DNA of 8,634 bases from Pseudomonadota bacterium (lineage in GTDB: Bacteria > Pseudomonadota > Alphaproteobacteria > Rhizobiales > Xanthobacteraceae): positions 1 through 8,634 of the forward strand of contig JAEXXW010000570.1 of assembly GCA_023405565.1 (NCBI GenBank), written 5' to 3'. Both the position numbers and the translations under genes were made by a program. Within the stretch, counting starts at the first letter, position 1; every line of letters begins with the position of its first letter. The notes under the pieces are model-generated. The model saw only the letters and a list, made by a program, of their open reading frames with translations. It had not been told where the DNA came from and ran no database searches. This document shows, one piece after another, positions 1 to 6,650 of this stretch.

Positions 1-32
1 ACGCAGCCTTACGGCCGCTCCTCAGGATGAGG
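1..32 (-). repeat. Partial copy of an intergenic palindromic element (inverted relative to the next copy)
   Basis: The stretch ends in cctcaggatgagg (20-32), the exact reverse complement of cctcatcctgagg at 48-60. It therefore looks like the end of a second copy of the element at 48-92 in opposite orientation, with its other half beyond the window edge. The two 13-base arms could pair across an AT-rich loop (33-47) to form a hairpin just downstream of the solute-binding protein genes. That hairpin could act in mRNA stability or termination, but this is inference. Confidence 0.6.
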
Positions 33-47
33 ATAAAAATTAAAGTT

Positions 48-92
48 CCTCATCCTGAGGAGACGACGGAGCCGTCGTCTCGAAGGATGAGG
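48..92 (+). repeat. Palindromic intergenic repeat, Bradyrhizobium-type
   Basis: The outer arms CCTCATCC (48-55) and GGATGAGG (85-92) are perfect complements. An inner perfect 9-base stem is formed by agacgacgg (61-69) and ccgtcgtct (72-80). The layout of cctcatcctgagg, a variable GC-rich palindrome, then tctcgaaggatgagg is one I recall as a very common dispersed element in Bradyrhizobium and relatives. It lies 8 bases after the stop codon of the minus-strand gene, a typical intergenic position. Outer arm 48-60 can pair either with 85-92 or with 20-32, so two hairpins exclude each other. Mobility and function cannot be judged here. Confidence 0.75.
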
Positions 93-100
93 GCGAGAAC

Positions 101-1999
101 TTAACCTTTCCGCTCCAGTTGCGCCGCTTTTTGCGGATCGTACCACCATGTCTCGGGAATGCCGCGCGCATATTTCGGCTTGCCCTGCGCGGGCCGGTCG
201 AACATGTCCCAATAGGCCAGCCAGTGCGAGGCCTTGTACCATTGCGGCACCCAATAGCGGCCGGACCGGATCACGCGGTCCAACGCCTTGCATGCGGTCA
301 CGAGGTCCGGCCGCGTCGGCGCAGCGACGATCTGTTCGATCAATGTATCAATCACCGGGTCAGAAATGCCGGCGAGATTTTGCGATCCCTTCGTTTTGGC
401 AGCGTGCTGCGAAAAATATGACCGCAACGAATCGCCGGGCACAGTCGAAAAACCCATCCGTTGGATCGCGATATCGAAGTCGAACTCGTTCATGCGCAAC
501 TGTTCCTGCGCTGGGTCGACCATCCGGATATTCGCATCAATGCCGAGCACATTCAGATTCTTGATAAACGGCATGTGGTGCGGCTGGAAGCTCGGCTCAT
601 CCAGCAAGAACTCGATCGTCATGCGCTCGCCTTGCGGCGTGAAGCGCTTGCCGTCCTTGACCGGATAGCCGGCTTTGGTGAGAAGCTGGGAGGCGTGCCG
701 CAGCAGGTTGCGATCGTTGCCCGAACCGTCCGATGCAGGCGGCACGAACGGCTCTCCGAACACTTCGTCCGGCACCTTGCCGCGGAACGGCTCCAGAATC
801 TTCAGTTCGGCTTCGCTCGGCTTTCCGGTCGCCATCATGTCGGAATTCTGGAACACCGAATGCGTCCGCTCATACGAGCCGTACATGATGTTGCGATTGG
901 TCCATTCGAAATCGAATGCGTAGATCAGCGCTTCGCGCAATTGCACGTTCTGGAATTTCGGCCGCCGCGTATTGATGAACCAGCCCTGCGCGCCGGATGG
1001 CGTTTCGTCCTTCAATATATCGCGCTTCACGCGGCCATCGCGAATGGCGGGAAAATCATAGCGCGTGGCCCAGATCCGTGAGGTGAATTCCTCGCGGAAC
1101 GCATAATTCCTGCCGGTGAAGCCCTGGAACGCGACATCGCGGTCACGATAATATTCGTAGCGGATCACATCGAAATTGTTCTGGCCGCGCATCGCCGGCA
1201 GCGCTGCTCCCCACCAGTCCTTCACGCGCTCATATTCGATAAAGCGTCCCGGTTCGAAGCGCCCGACCTTGTAAGGTCCGCTGCCGAGCGGGATATCCAT
1301 CGTGCTCTCGTCGAAGGCCCGCTTGCTGTAATAGGCGCGGGAAAAAATCGGCAGGCCGGCAACCGACAGCGGCACATCGCGCGCGCGATTCTCCTTGAAC
1401 CGTGCGATCACCGTGAAATCATCAACGGCTTCCGCGCCCTCGAAATCGCGGAGTATCGACCCGATGATCGGGTGCCCCTTCTCCTTCAGCACATTGAGAG
1501 AAAATGCGCTGTCATGTGCGGTGATCGGCGTGCCATCGTGAAAGCGCAAGCCCGGCCGCAAGCGAAAGCGATAGGTCAGTCCGTCGCTGGAAATCTGCAC
1601 GGTCTGCGCCGCAAGGCCATACAAAGAATCCGGCTCGTCCGAGGCGCCCGTCATCAGCGCCGTGAAGGTGCGCTCCATTCCCATGGGGGCATCGCCCTTG
1701 AGGATGTAGCTGTTCATCGTGTTGAAGGTCAGAAAATTCTGGTTGTATTGCCGGCTGGTGCCGACCAACGAGAAAATTCCCCCCTTCGGGGCATCGGGAT
1801 TGACGTAATCGAAATTCTTGAAGTCGGCGGGATATTTGAGGTCGCCGAAAGCGGACATGCCGTGCATCTCGCGGCCGAGCCCGCCAGGCGCCTGCGCATC
1901 AGGGCCTTGCGCGAGAACCGGGAGCGACCGGCCAAGAACATGAGCACCGGCGGCGCCGGCCGCGATGGTAAGAACCCTGCGGCGCGTCAACGATCTCAC
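101..1999 (-). CDS. Periplasmic solute-binding protein of an oligopeptide ABC transporter, YejA-like (second of a tandem pair)
   Basis: This 632-residue protein belongs to family 5 of extracellular solute-binding proteins (the DppA/OppA/YejA type), which bring peptides or similar ligands to an inner-membrane ABC permease. A GTG start at 1999 overlaps the preceding gene's stop codon in a GTGA tetranucleotide, suggesting translational coupling; no strong ribosome binding site is visible. From this start the N-terminus carries a twin-arginine signal (TRRRVLT, residues 5-11), a hydrophobic stretch and a likely cleavage site after VLA near residue 30. Cysteine is absent there, so it should be soluble in the periplasm, not a lipoprotein. 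Family features include FGDLKYP near 51, the YVNPDAPKGG segment near 65-74 and FHDGTPITAHDSAFSLN at 153-169. It is clearly paralogous to its upstream partner along its length (for example WATRYDFPAIRDGRV against WATAYDFPAVRDKRV). Permease genes, if present, lie beyond the left edge. The ligand is unknown; YejA homologues bind peptides and microcin C. Confidence 0.88.
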   Translation of the reverse strand: MRSLTRRRVLTIAAGAAGAHVLGRSLPVLAQGPDAQAPGGLGREMHGMSAFGDLKYPADFKNFDYVNPDAPKGGIFSLVGTSRQYNQNFLTFNTMNSYILKGDAPMGMERTFTALMTGASDEPDSLYGLAAQTVQISSDGLTYRFRLRPGLRFHDGTPITAHDSAFSLNVLKEKGHPIIGSILRDFEGAEAVDDFTVIARFKENRARDVPLSVAGLPIFSRAYYSKRAFDESTMDIPLGSGPYKVGRFEPGRFIEYERVKDWWGAALPAMRGQNNFDVIRYEYYRDRDVAFQGFTGRNYAFREEFTSRIWATRYDFPAIRDGRVKRDILKDETPSGAQGWFINTRRPKFQNVQLREALIYAFDFEWTNRNIMYGSYERTHSVFQNSDMMATGKPSEAELKILEPFRGKVPDEVFGEPFVPPASDGSGNDRNLLRHASQLLTKAGYPVKDGKRFTPQGERMTIEFLLDEPSFQPHHMPFIKNLNVLGIDANIRMVDPAQEQLRMNEFDFDIAIQRMGFSTVPGDSLRSYFSQHAAKTKGSQNLAGISDPVIDTLIEQIVAAPTRPDLVTACKALDRVIRSGRYWVPQWYKASHWLAYWDMFDRPAQGKPKYARGIPETWWYDPQKAAQLERKG

Positions 2000-3906
2000 G
2001 AGCGCGTTCCAGTCTTCGAGGCCCTGTCGGCATCCCACCACCAGACGGTCGGGAAGCCGGACATTCCATATTTCGGCAATTCGGCCGGCTGGCCAAAGCG
2101 ATCCCAGCGTGCGCTCCGCACCTTGCCGTAAAACCATTGCGGCACGACGAAGTTGTGCCACAGCAGCACGCGATCCATCGCCTTGGTCGCCGCGACCAGT
2201 TCTTCACGGCTCTTGGCGAAGATGACGCGATCGATGAGTGCATCGATCGCCGGATCCTTGATGCCAACGTAATTCCGCGAACCGGCCTGATCGGCGGCCT
2301 GCGAACCCCAATAGCCGCGCTGTTCGTTGCCTGGCGAAAGCGACTGCCCCCACGATGCAACGATCATGTCGAAATCCCAGGTCCGCAGTCGATTTTCGTA
2401 TTGCGTCGGATCGACCGTGCGGATGGTCATATCAATGCCAACGCGATCCAGCAGCGGCTTCCAGAAGCCGACGACACGCTCGAAGGTCGGCGATGAGATG
2501 AGCACTTCCACCGCCATCTTCTCTCCGGTCTTCACGTTGGTGAGCTTCTTGTCGCGCACTTCCCAGCCAGCCTCGCGGAACATGCGCAATGCCTCGCGCA
2601 GATTGTTGCGCACGGCCTCGTTGTTGCCGCCGGTCGGACTGGAATAAGCCGTCGTGAACACCTCGGCGGGCACCTTGTCCTTCACCGTCTGCAGAATTTC
2701 GAGCTCCAGCCCCTCCGGCAACCCGGAGGATGCAAGTTCGGTGCCTTCGAAGTAGCTGTTGATGCGCTTGTATTGCCCGAAGAAGATCTGCTTGTTCATC
2801 TCTTCGAAGTCGAAGGCGAAGTTGAAGGCCCGGCGCACGCGCGGATCCTTGAACTTCTCGCGCCGGGTATTGAAGGCAAAGGCCTGCATGATACCGACAT
2901 TGCGGATGTCGAATTCTTCCAGCAGCACGCGCTTGTCGCGCACGGCGGGAAAATCGTAAGCCGTCGCCCAGTCCTTGGCGCTGTTCTCGGTACGCCAATC
3001 GACCTGATCGGCCTTGAAGGCTTCCAGCGCCACGGTCGAGTCGCGGAAATATTCGTAGCGGATCTCGTCGAAATTGTTGGTGCCGACATTCACACTGACG
3101 TCGTTGCCCCAATAATCGCGCACCCGCTCGTAAACGATGTTGCGGCCGGGGACGAACGACTTCACGCGGTAAGCCCCACAGCCGAGCGACGGCTCCAATG
3201 TCGTCTGCGAGATGTCGCGTTGACGTCCCTGCGCGTCCTTGCCTTCCCACCAATGCTTCGGCAACACATTGATCTGGCCGACGATCTGCGGCAATTCACG
3301 ATTGCCCGCCTGATCGAAGGTGAAGGTGATGTCGCGCTCACCGGTCTTCTCGGCTTTCGTCACGTGCCGGTAATAAGCCGAAAGCTGCGGGTCATACGTC
3401 TTGAAGGCATTGAACGAGAAGATGACATCCTCGACCGTCACCGGCTTGCCGTCATGCCACTTGGCTTCCGGGCGCAGACGATAGGTGCAGCTTGAAAAGT
3501 CGTCGGGGTAGCTCACCGATTCCGCGAGCAATCCATATTCCGCCGACACCTCATCCAGCGACGAAGACATCAGGGTATCGGACGTATAGGTGATGGCGGC
3601 GGCCAGTTGCCCCTTCACGCCGGCAACCACCATGTTGAAATTGTCGAAGGTGCCGATCGCAACCTGTCGCACCACGCCGCCGCGCGGCGCTTTCGGGTTC
3701 ACATAGTCGAAATGCTTGAAGCCGGCCGGGTATTTCAGCTCGCCGAACAGCGACAGGCCATGCCGCCAGTTATGGGCCGCGGCGGAACCAGAGGCGGAAC
3801 CCTGGGCGGCCGCTTTCAGGGGGCCGAGAATATCGAGGGAGGAAAGGGCGGGGGCTGTCAGCGCGAGCGCACCAGCACGGATCAGGGAGCGGCGGGACAG
3901 GTTCAA
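1996..3906 (-). CDS. Periplasmic solute-binding protein of an oligopeptide ABC transporter, YejA-like (first of a tandem pair)
   Basis: A 636-residue family 5 extracellular solute-binding protein of the YejA branch, expected to deliver peptides or peptide-like compounds to an ABC importer. The start is TTG at 3906, chosen because GGAGAG lies 7 bases upstream and because it gives a compact twin-arginine signal peptide (SRRSLIR at residues 4-10, hydrophobic core to about 20, probable cleavage near AAAQ at 32-35). The mature part opens with HGLSLFGELKYP and YVNPKAPRGG, then shows the family signature WHDGKPVTVEDVIFSFNAFK (150-169) and a C-terminal VVPQWFYGKVRSARWDRFG segment. The gene ends inside the GTG start of the second paralog, so the two are very likely co-transcribed and translated in concert. 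No permease gene is visible. Two binding proteins of different sequence in one operon suggest a transporter with widened substrate range, which is inference. Confidence 0.9.
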   Translation of the reverse strand: MNLSRRSLIRAGALALTAPALSSLDILGPLKAAAQGSASGSAAAHNWRHGLSLFGELKYPAGFKHFDYVNPKAPRGGVVRQVAIGTFDNFNMVVAGVKGQLAAAITYTSDTLMSSSLDEVSAEYGLLAESVSYPDDFSSCTYRLRPEAKWHDGKPVTVEDVIFSFNAFKTYDPQLSAYYRHVTKAEKTGERDITFTFDQAGNRELPQIVGQINVLPKHWWEGKDAQGRQRDISQTTLEPSLGCGAYRVKSFVPGRNIVYERVRDYWGNDVSVNVGTNNFDEIRYEYFRDSTVALEAFKADQVDWRTENSAKDWATAYDFPAVRDKRVLLEEFDIRNVGIMQAFAFNTRREKFKDPRVRRAFNFAFDFEEMNKQIFFGQYKRINSYFEGTELASSGLPEGLELEILQTVKDKVPAEVFTTAYSSPTGGNNEAVRNNLREALRMFREAGWEVRDKKLTNVKTGEKMAVEVLISSPTFERVVGFWKPLLDRVGIDMTIRTVDPTQYENRLRTWDFDMIVASWGQSLSPGNEQRGYWGSQAADQAGSRNYVGIKDPAIDALIDRVIFAKSREELVAATKAMDRVLLWHNFVVPQWFYGKVRSARWDRFGQPAELPKYGMSGFPTVWWWDADRASKTGTRS

Positions 3907-3913
3907 GATCGGT

Positions 3914-3919
3914 CTCTCC
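3914..3919 (-). promoter_or_regulatory. Ribosome binding site deciding a TTG start
   Basis: On the minus strand GGAGAG is followed by 7 bases and then TTG (3906-3904). The twin-arginine signal peptide begins straight after this TTG, so the site and the protein sequence agree on an unusual start codon. Confidence 0.65.
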
Positions 3920-4052
3920 GGGGCGGTATCGGACGGCGGTACTAGGCCGTCATGTATGTCAGTTTTACGGATAACCCCACCCTAAGCACATTAATTGCTG
4001 GCAATTTACCATGCAGCGACGCCGCAGCCCCAGCGAGGCCCCCTCCGGAATC

Positions 4053-4079
4053 AAAACGGCCGGGCAAAGGCCCGGCCGT
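4053..4079 (-). terminator. Rho-independent terminator downstream of cycM
   Basis: A perfect 10-base GC-rich stem is formed by acggccgggc (4056-4065) and gcccggccgt (4070-4079) with a 4-base loop. Read on the minus strand it ends in TTTT, the classic terminator form. It lies about 28 bases past the cycM stop codon and before the TTG start of the first solute-binding protein gene, so it should separate the two minus-strand transcription units. Confidence 0.85.
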
Positions 4080-4106
4080 CTCACAATACTATCCCTGCAA
4101 GGGACC

Positions 4107-4688
4107 TTACTTCTTCTCGGCTGCTGGGGCCGGTGCACCGGCATCGGCCGCCTTTGGCAGCGGCACCGGGTTGTCCGAGAGCGTGTGGAGGTAATTGATC
4201 AGGTCGGCGCGCTGCCCGCCGCGGCCGAGGCCCGCATAGCCCATGCTGGTGCCAGGCAGCCAGGTTTTCGGGCCGGCGATGAAGTGATCGAGATCCTCAT
4301 AGGTCCAGTTGCCACCCTTGGCCTTCATGGCCGCCGAGTAATTGAAGCCGGCATGGGACCCCTTCGGGCGATCGACAATACCATAGAGGTTGGGACCGAC
4401 CTTATTCGGACCACCTTTTTCGAAAGTGTGGCAGGCACCGCATTGCTTGGCCGCGGCCTCACCCTTCTTGGGATCAGAACTCGCCAGACGCACTGCGATC
4501 GGCTCGACAGCCTCCGGCTTGGCGGCCTCACCGCCACCCGCCGGCGTCTCCGGCACGGCGATATCGTAGCCCGGCTTTTCCAGCTTTTTCGGGGTGAAGA
4601 TCGCGCCGGCAGCAATATTCAGGGTCAAAACACCGAGGCAGGTCGCCAGGACGGCGCCCATGATCTTGTTGAGTTCGAAGGAATCCAT
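4107..4688 (-). CDS. cycM: Membrane-anchored c-type cytochrome, CycM (cytochrome c552) family
   Basis: This 193-residue class I cytochrome c resembles CycM of Bradyrhizobium, which carries electrons from the cytochrome bc1 complex to an aa3-type cytochrome c oxidase. It has an uncleaved N-terminal membrane anchor (about residues 9-31) followed by a Pro/Ala/Glu-rich linker (about 45-70) and a periplasmic haem domain. The haem attachment motif CGACH is at 83-87. The probable sixth ligand is Met149 in PGTSMGYAG, and the GPNLYGIVDRPKG segment (98-110) is typical of the family. The C-terminus is a short Pro/Ala/Lys tail. The length fits the family (about 180-190). It is transcribed away from kdsB, shares a spacer with it, and ends at a strong terminator, so it is probably monocistronic. 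The ATG at 4688 has only a weak upstream GAGAG. Identity is secure; the precise oxidase partner is inferred from homologues. Confidence 0.95.
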   Translation of the reverse strand: MDSFELNKIMGAVLATCLGVLTLNIAAGAIFTPKKLEKPGYDIAVPETPAGGGEAAKPEAVEPIAVRLASSDPKKGEAAAKQCGACHTFEKGGPNKVGPNLYGIVDRPKGSHAGFNYSAAMKAKGGNWTYEDLDHFIAGPKTWLPGTSMGYAGLGRGGQRADLINYLHTLSDNPVPLPKAADAGAPAPAAEKK

Positions 4689-4755
4689 CCGGGCTCTCGT
4701 CGGGAAGCGGGAAACAGCCGATTTAGAACCGCATGAAGAAGCGGCGGCGGCGCAT

Positions 4756-4784
4756 GATTAGCCGGTTTGCGCGCAGGGATGCAA
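4756..4784 (-). promoter_or_regulatory. Candidate promoter for cycM
   Basis: On the minus strand TTGCAT (4784-4779) is followed by a 17-base spacer and CTAATC (4761-4756), a fair match to a housekeeping -35/-10 pair about 70 bases before the cycM ATG. It overlaps the candidate promoter for the divergent kdsB gene. The call rests on pattern match only. Confidence 0.3.
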
Positions 4785-4794
4785 CCCGTATAAG
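4767..4794 (+). promoter_or_regulatory. Candidate promoter for kdsB
   Basis: TTGCGC (4767-4772), a 16-base spacer and TATAAG (4789-4794) lie about 86 bases before the kdsB ATG. The -10 box is good and the -35 box moderate. The site interleaves with the candidate cycM promoter on the other strand. The call rests on pattern match only. Confidence 0.35.
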
Positions 4795-4880
4795 CGCGCA
4801 TTCCCTGCGGCATTCGCATGTCGGAAAATGTCCTGAGAAACCGCGTAAAAAGGCCGGGCGCGTCAACCTGAAAGCCAACA

Positions 4881-5618
4881 ATGACCAGACGCGACATCCT
4901 GATCCTGATCCCGGCCCGCATGGCCGCCTCGCGCCTGCCCGGCAAGCCGCTGGCCGACATCGCTGGCAAACCCATGATCGCGCATGTCGTGGCGCGGGCG
5001 CAGGCAGCCGGTCTTGGCAATGTCATTGTGGCAACCGATTCGGAGCCAATCCTTGCCGCCGTCGAGAAAGAAGGCGGCCGCGCGCTGATGACCCGCACCG
5101 ACCACGCCTCCGGCTCCGACCGGATTTTCGAGGCGCTGGACCTCGCCGACCCGGACAAGGCGGTGAAGATCGTGGTCAATGTGCAGGGCGACCTGCCGAC
5201 CCTGGAAGCCGATGATCTGCGCGCCGCCGTGACACTCCTGGACGACCCCGCAGTCGATATCGGCACCCTGACGGCCGAGATCACCAGGGATGAGGAGCGC
5301 TTCAACCCGAATGTCGTGAAGGTGGTCGGCTCACCCACAGGGCCGGGCCGGCTGCGTGCGCTCTATTTCACGAGAGCCACGGCCCCCTATGGCGAGGGCC
5401 CGCTCTATCATCACATCGGGCTTTATGCGTATCGCCGCGCGGCGCTGGAGCGCTTCGTCAAGCTGCCGCCCTCGACGCTCGAAAAGCGCGAGAAACTCGA
5501 ACAGCTTCGCGCCCTCGAAGCCGGGATGCGGATTGATGCAGCGATCGTCAAATCGGTGCCGCTCGGCGTCGACACGCCGGAAGACCTTGAAACCGCGCGC
5601 AAGCTCCTCCGTCGTTGA
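4881..5618 (+). CDS. kdsB: 3-deoxy-manno-octulosonate cytidylyltransferase (CMP-KDO synthetase)
   Basis: KdsB activates KDO with CTP to give CMP-KDO, the donor used in the cytoplasm to build the lipopolysaccharide inner core. The 245 residues match the family's length (about 245-250). Visible motifs in order: the nucleotide-binding start [15 protein letters not shown] (10-24), TDHASGSDR (73-81), NVQGDLP (100-106) with Asp104 expected to bind metal, HIGLYAYRR (178-186), [16 protein letters not shown] (200-215), and the closing VDTPEDLE (230-237), where Asp231 is the second metal ligand. The acidic residue often seen after NVQGD is Leu here, a substitution I believe is usual in alphaproteobacterial homologues. 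The ribosome binding site before the ATG is weak. A 48-base gap separates it from pheA on the same strand, so co-transcription is plausible though the pathways are unrelated. Confidence 0.96.
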   Translation: MTRRDILILIPARMAASRLPGKPLADIAGKPMIAHVVARAQAAGLGNVIVATDSEPILAAVEKEGGRALMTRTDHASGSDRIFEALDLADPDKAVKIVVNVQGDLPTLEADDLRAAVTLLDDPAVDIGTLTAEITRDEERFNPNVVKVVGSPTGPGRLRALYFTRATAPYGEGPLYHHIGLYAYRRAALERFVKLPPSTLEKREKLEQLRALEAGMRIDAAIVKSVPLGVDTPEDLETARKLLRR

Positions 5619-5666
5619 CACTTGAAACGTTGACTCCTGTCGCGCGCAAGGCGTAACGGAACCCGC

Positions 5667-6524
5667 ATGACCAAGAAGAAGATTTCGTTCCAGGGCGAGC
5701 CCGGCGCCAATTCGCATATTGCCTGCCGTGAAGCCTATCCCGATCTCGAACCGCTGCCGTGTCCGACCTTCGAGGACGCATTCGCTGCAGTGGCGAACGG
5801 CGATGCCGTATTGGCGATGATCCCGATCGAGAATTCGGTGGCCGGCCGCGTCGCCGACATCCACCACCTGATGCCGCGCTCCGGCCTGCATATCGTCGGC
5901 GAATGGTTCCTGCCGGTGAAGCATCAATTGATGGCGCCGAAGGGCGCGACACTCGACGGCATCAAGACGGTCGAAAGCCACGTGCATGCGCTCGGCCAAT
6001 GCCGCAACATCATCCGCAAGCTGAAGATCAAGGCGATCGTCGCCGCCGACACCGCCGGCTCCGCCCGCGAAGTGTCGGAGCGCGGCGACAAGAGCGCCGC
6101 CGCGATCGCGACGCGCCTCGCCGCTGAAATCTATGGCCTCGACATTCTTGCCGAGGACGTCGAGGACGAAGCGCACAACACCACGCGCTTCATCGTGCTG
6201 GCGCGTGAGCCGAAATGGGCCGAGACCGGCAACGGGCCGGTCGTGACCACGTTCATCTTCCAGGTGCGCAACATTCCGGCCGCGCTCTACAAGGCGCTGG
6301 GCGGCTTCGCCACCAATGGCGTGAACATGACCAAGCTGGAAAGCTACATGGTCGACGGCAATTTCTTCGCCACCATGTTTTATGCCGACATCGAGGGCCA
6401 TCCCGGCGACCACAATGTCGCGCTGGCGCTGAAAGAACTCGAATATTTCTCCAAGGAAACGAAGGTGCTCGGCGTCTATCCGGCGCACCCGTTCCGCGCG
6501 ACCTTCAAGGTGGCGGCGGAGTAG
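5667..6524 (+). CDS. pheA: Prephenate dehydratase with C-terminal ACT domain
   Basis: This 285-residue enzyme converts prephenate to phenylpyruvate in phenylalanine synthesis. It is the stand-alone dehydratase form, without the chorismate mutase domain found in enterobacterial PheA. The catalytic part (about residues 4-180) shows FQGEPGANSHIA, IPIENSVAGRV (52-62) and the catalytic-region motif NTTRF (171-175). The ACT regulatory domain (about 194-275), which senses phenylalanine, shows PAALYKALGGFA and TKLESYMVDG. These stand in for the GALxxxL and ESRP motifs; the ESRP position reads ESYM. The ATG follows ACGGAA at a fair distance. A perfect TTGACA (5615-5620, overlapping the kdsB stop) and a TTGACT (5630-5635) lie upstream, but neither has a convincing -10 box, so I leave a separate pheA promoter open. 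The gene is convergent with the phosphomannomutase gene and its remnant further right. Confidence 0.96.
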   Translation: MTKKKISFQGEPGANSHIACREAYPDLEPLPCPTFEDAFAAVANGDAVLAMIPIENSVAGRVADIHHLMPRSGLHIVGEWFLPVKHQLMAPKGATLDGIKTVESHVHALGQCRNIIRKLKIKAIVAADTAGSAREVSERGDKSAAAIATRLAAEIYGLDILAEDVEDEAHNTTRFIVLAREPKWAETGNGPVVTTFIFQVRNIPAALYKALGGFATNGVNMTKLESYMVDGNFFATMFYADIEGHPGDHNVALALKELEYFSKETKVLGVYPAHPFRATFKVAAE

Positions 6525-6532
6525 CGGCGCTT

Positions 6533-6553
6533 CCCTCCCCTGGAGGGGGAGGG
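6533..6553. other. Stem-loop downstream of pheA
   Basis: ccctcccc (6533-6540) and ggggaggg (6546-6553) form a perfect 8-base stem with a 5-base loop, 8 bases after the pheA stop codon. No T-run follows on either strand, so it is not a classic terminator. It could protect the 3' end of the transcript or be part of a dispersed G/C-rich hairpin family in these genomes. Confidence 0.45.
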
Positions 6554-6560
6554 TGAAGAG

Positions 6561-6616
6561 TCAAATCGCCCTGGTTATACTCGCCGACTTGAGATGCGCT
6601 CACAGCGCGGCACGCC
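6561..6616 (-). pseudogene. Decayed 3'-end fragment of a phosphomannomutase gene
   Basis: On hand alignment this stretch matches the 3' end of the phosphomannomutase gene at 7863-7913 in the same orientation. It gives 42 identities in 50 aligned bases, with gaps of 1, 1 and 5 bases. Identical blocks include tcaaatcg (6561-6568 against 7863-7870) and ctggttata (6571-6579 against 7872-7880), plus gcgcggcacgcc against gcgcagcacgcc. Read on the minus strand it still spells VGEYNQ, the C-terminal motif of the intact gene, but an extra base before the stop and a 5-base insertion upstream break the frame. It has no start and only about 17 codons. It is best read as the remnant of an ancestral gene end, left by insertion or duplication of the segment that now carries the hydrolase gene. 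Confidence 0.75.
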
Positions 6617-6639
6617 GCGGTGAAGCGCGGGGTTTTGTC

Positions 6640-6643
6640 GGAG
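6640..6643 (+). promoter_or_regulatory. Ribosome binding site of the hydrolase-like gene
   Basis: GGAG stands 7 bases before the ATG at 6651, which supports that start. Two further ATG codons at 6678 and 6681 follow a run of five G at 6668-6672 and are possible alternatives. Confidence 0.45.
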
Positions 6644-6650
6644 ACGTCGC

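Noticed and set aside
461..1081. A 206-codon plus-strand open frame opposite the second solute-binding protein gene
   Set aside because: It is a mirror of a well-supported family 5 binding protein. No ribosome binding site or domain supports it.
2000..2161. A 54-codon upstream extension of the second solute-binding protein gene to an ATG
   Set aside because: It would overlap the end of the first gene by 166 bases and place the twin-arginine motif at residue 59. The GTG at 1999 gives a normal signal peptide and a GTGA overlap.
3907..4052. Search for a promoter of the first solute-binding protein gene
   Set aside because: AT-richer DNA around 3961-4010 could hold one, but I found no -35/-10 pair with acceptable spacing on the minus strand.
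5331..6488. A 385-codon open frame on the minus strand, antisense to kdsB and pheA
   Set aside because: It covers two well-conserved genes with clear family motifs. Its translation is rich in Arg, His and Asp/Glu without recognisable domains, as expected of a shadow frame in high-GC DNA.
6615..6636. A possible terminator: ccgcg, 6-base loop, cgcgg, then ggtttt
   Set aside because: The stem is only 5 bases and the T-run is four bases after two G. It is too weak to list, and the stretch sits in the spacer between the fragment and the hydrolase start.
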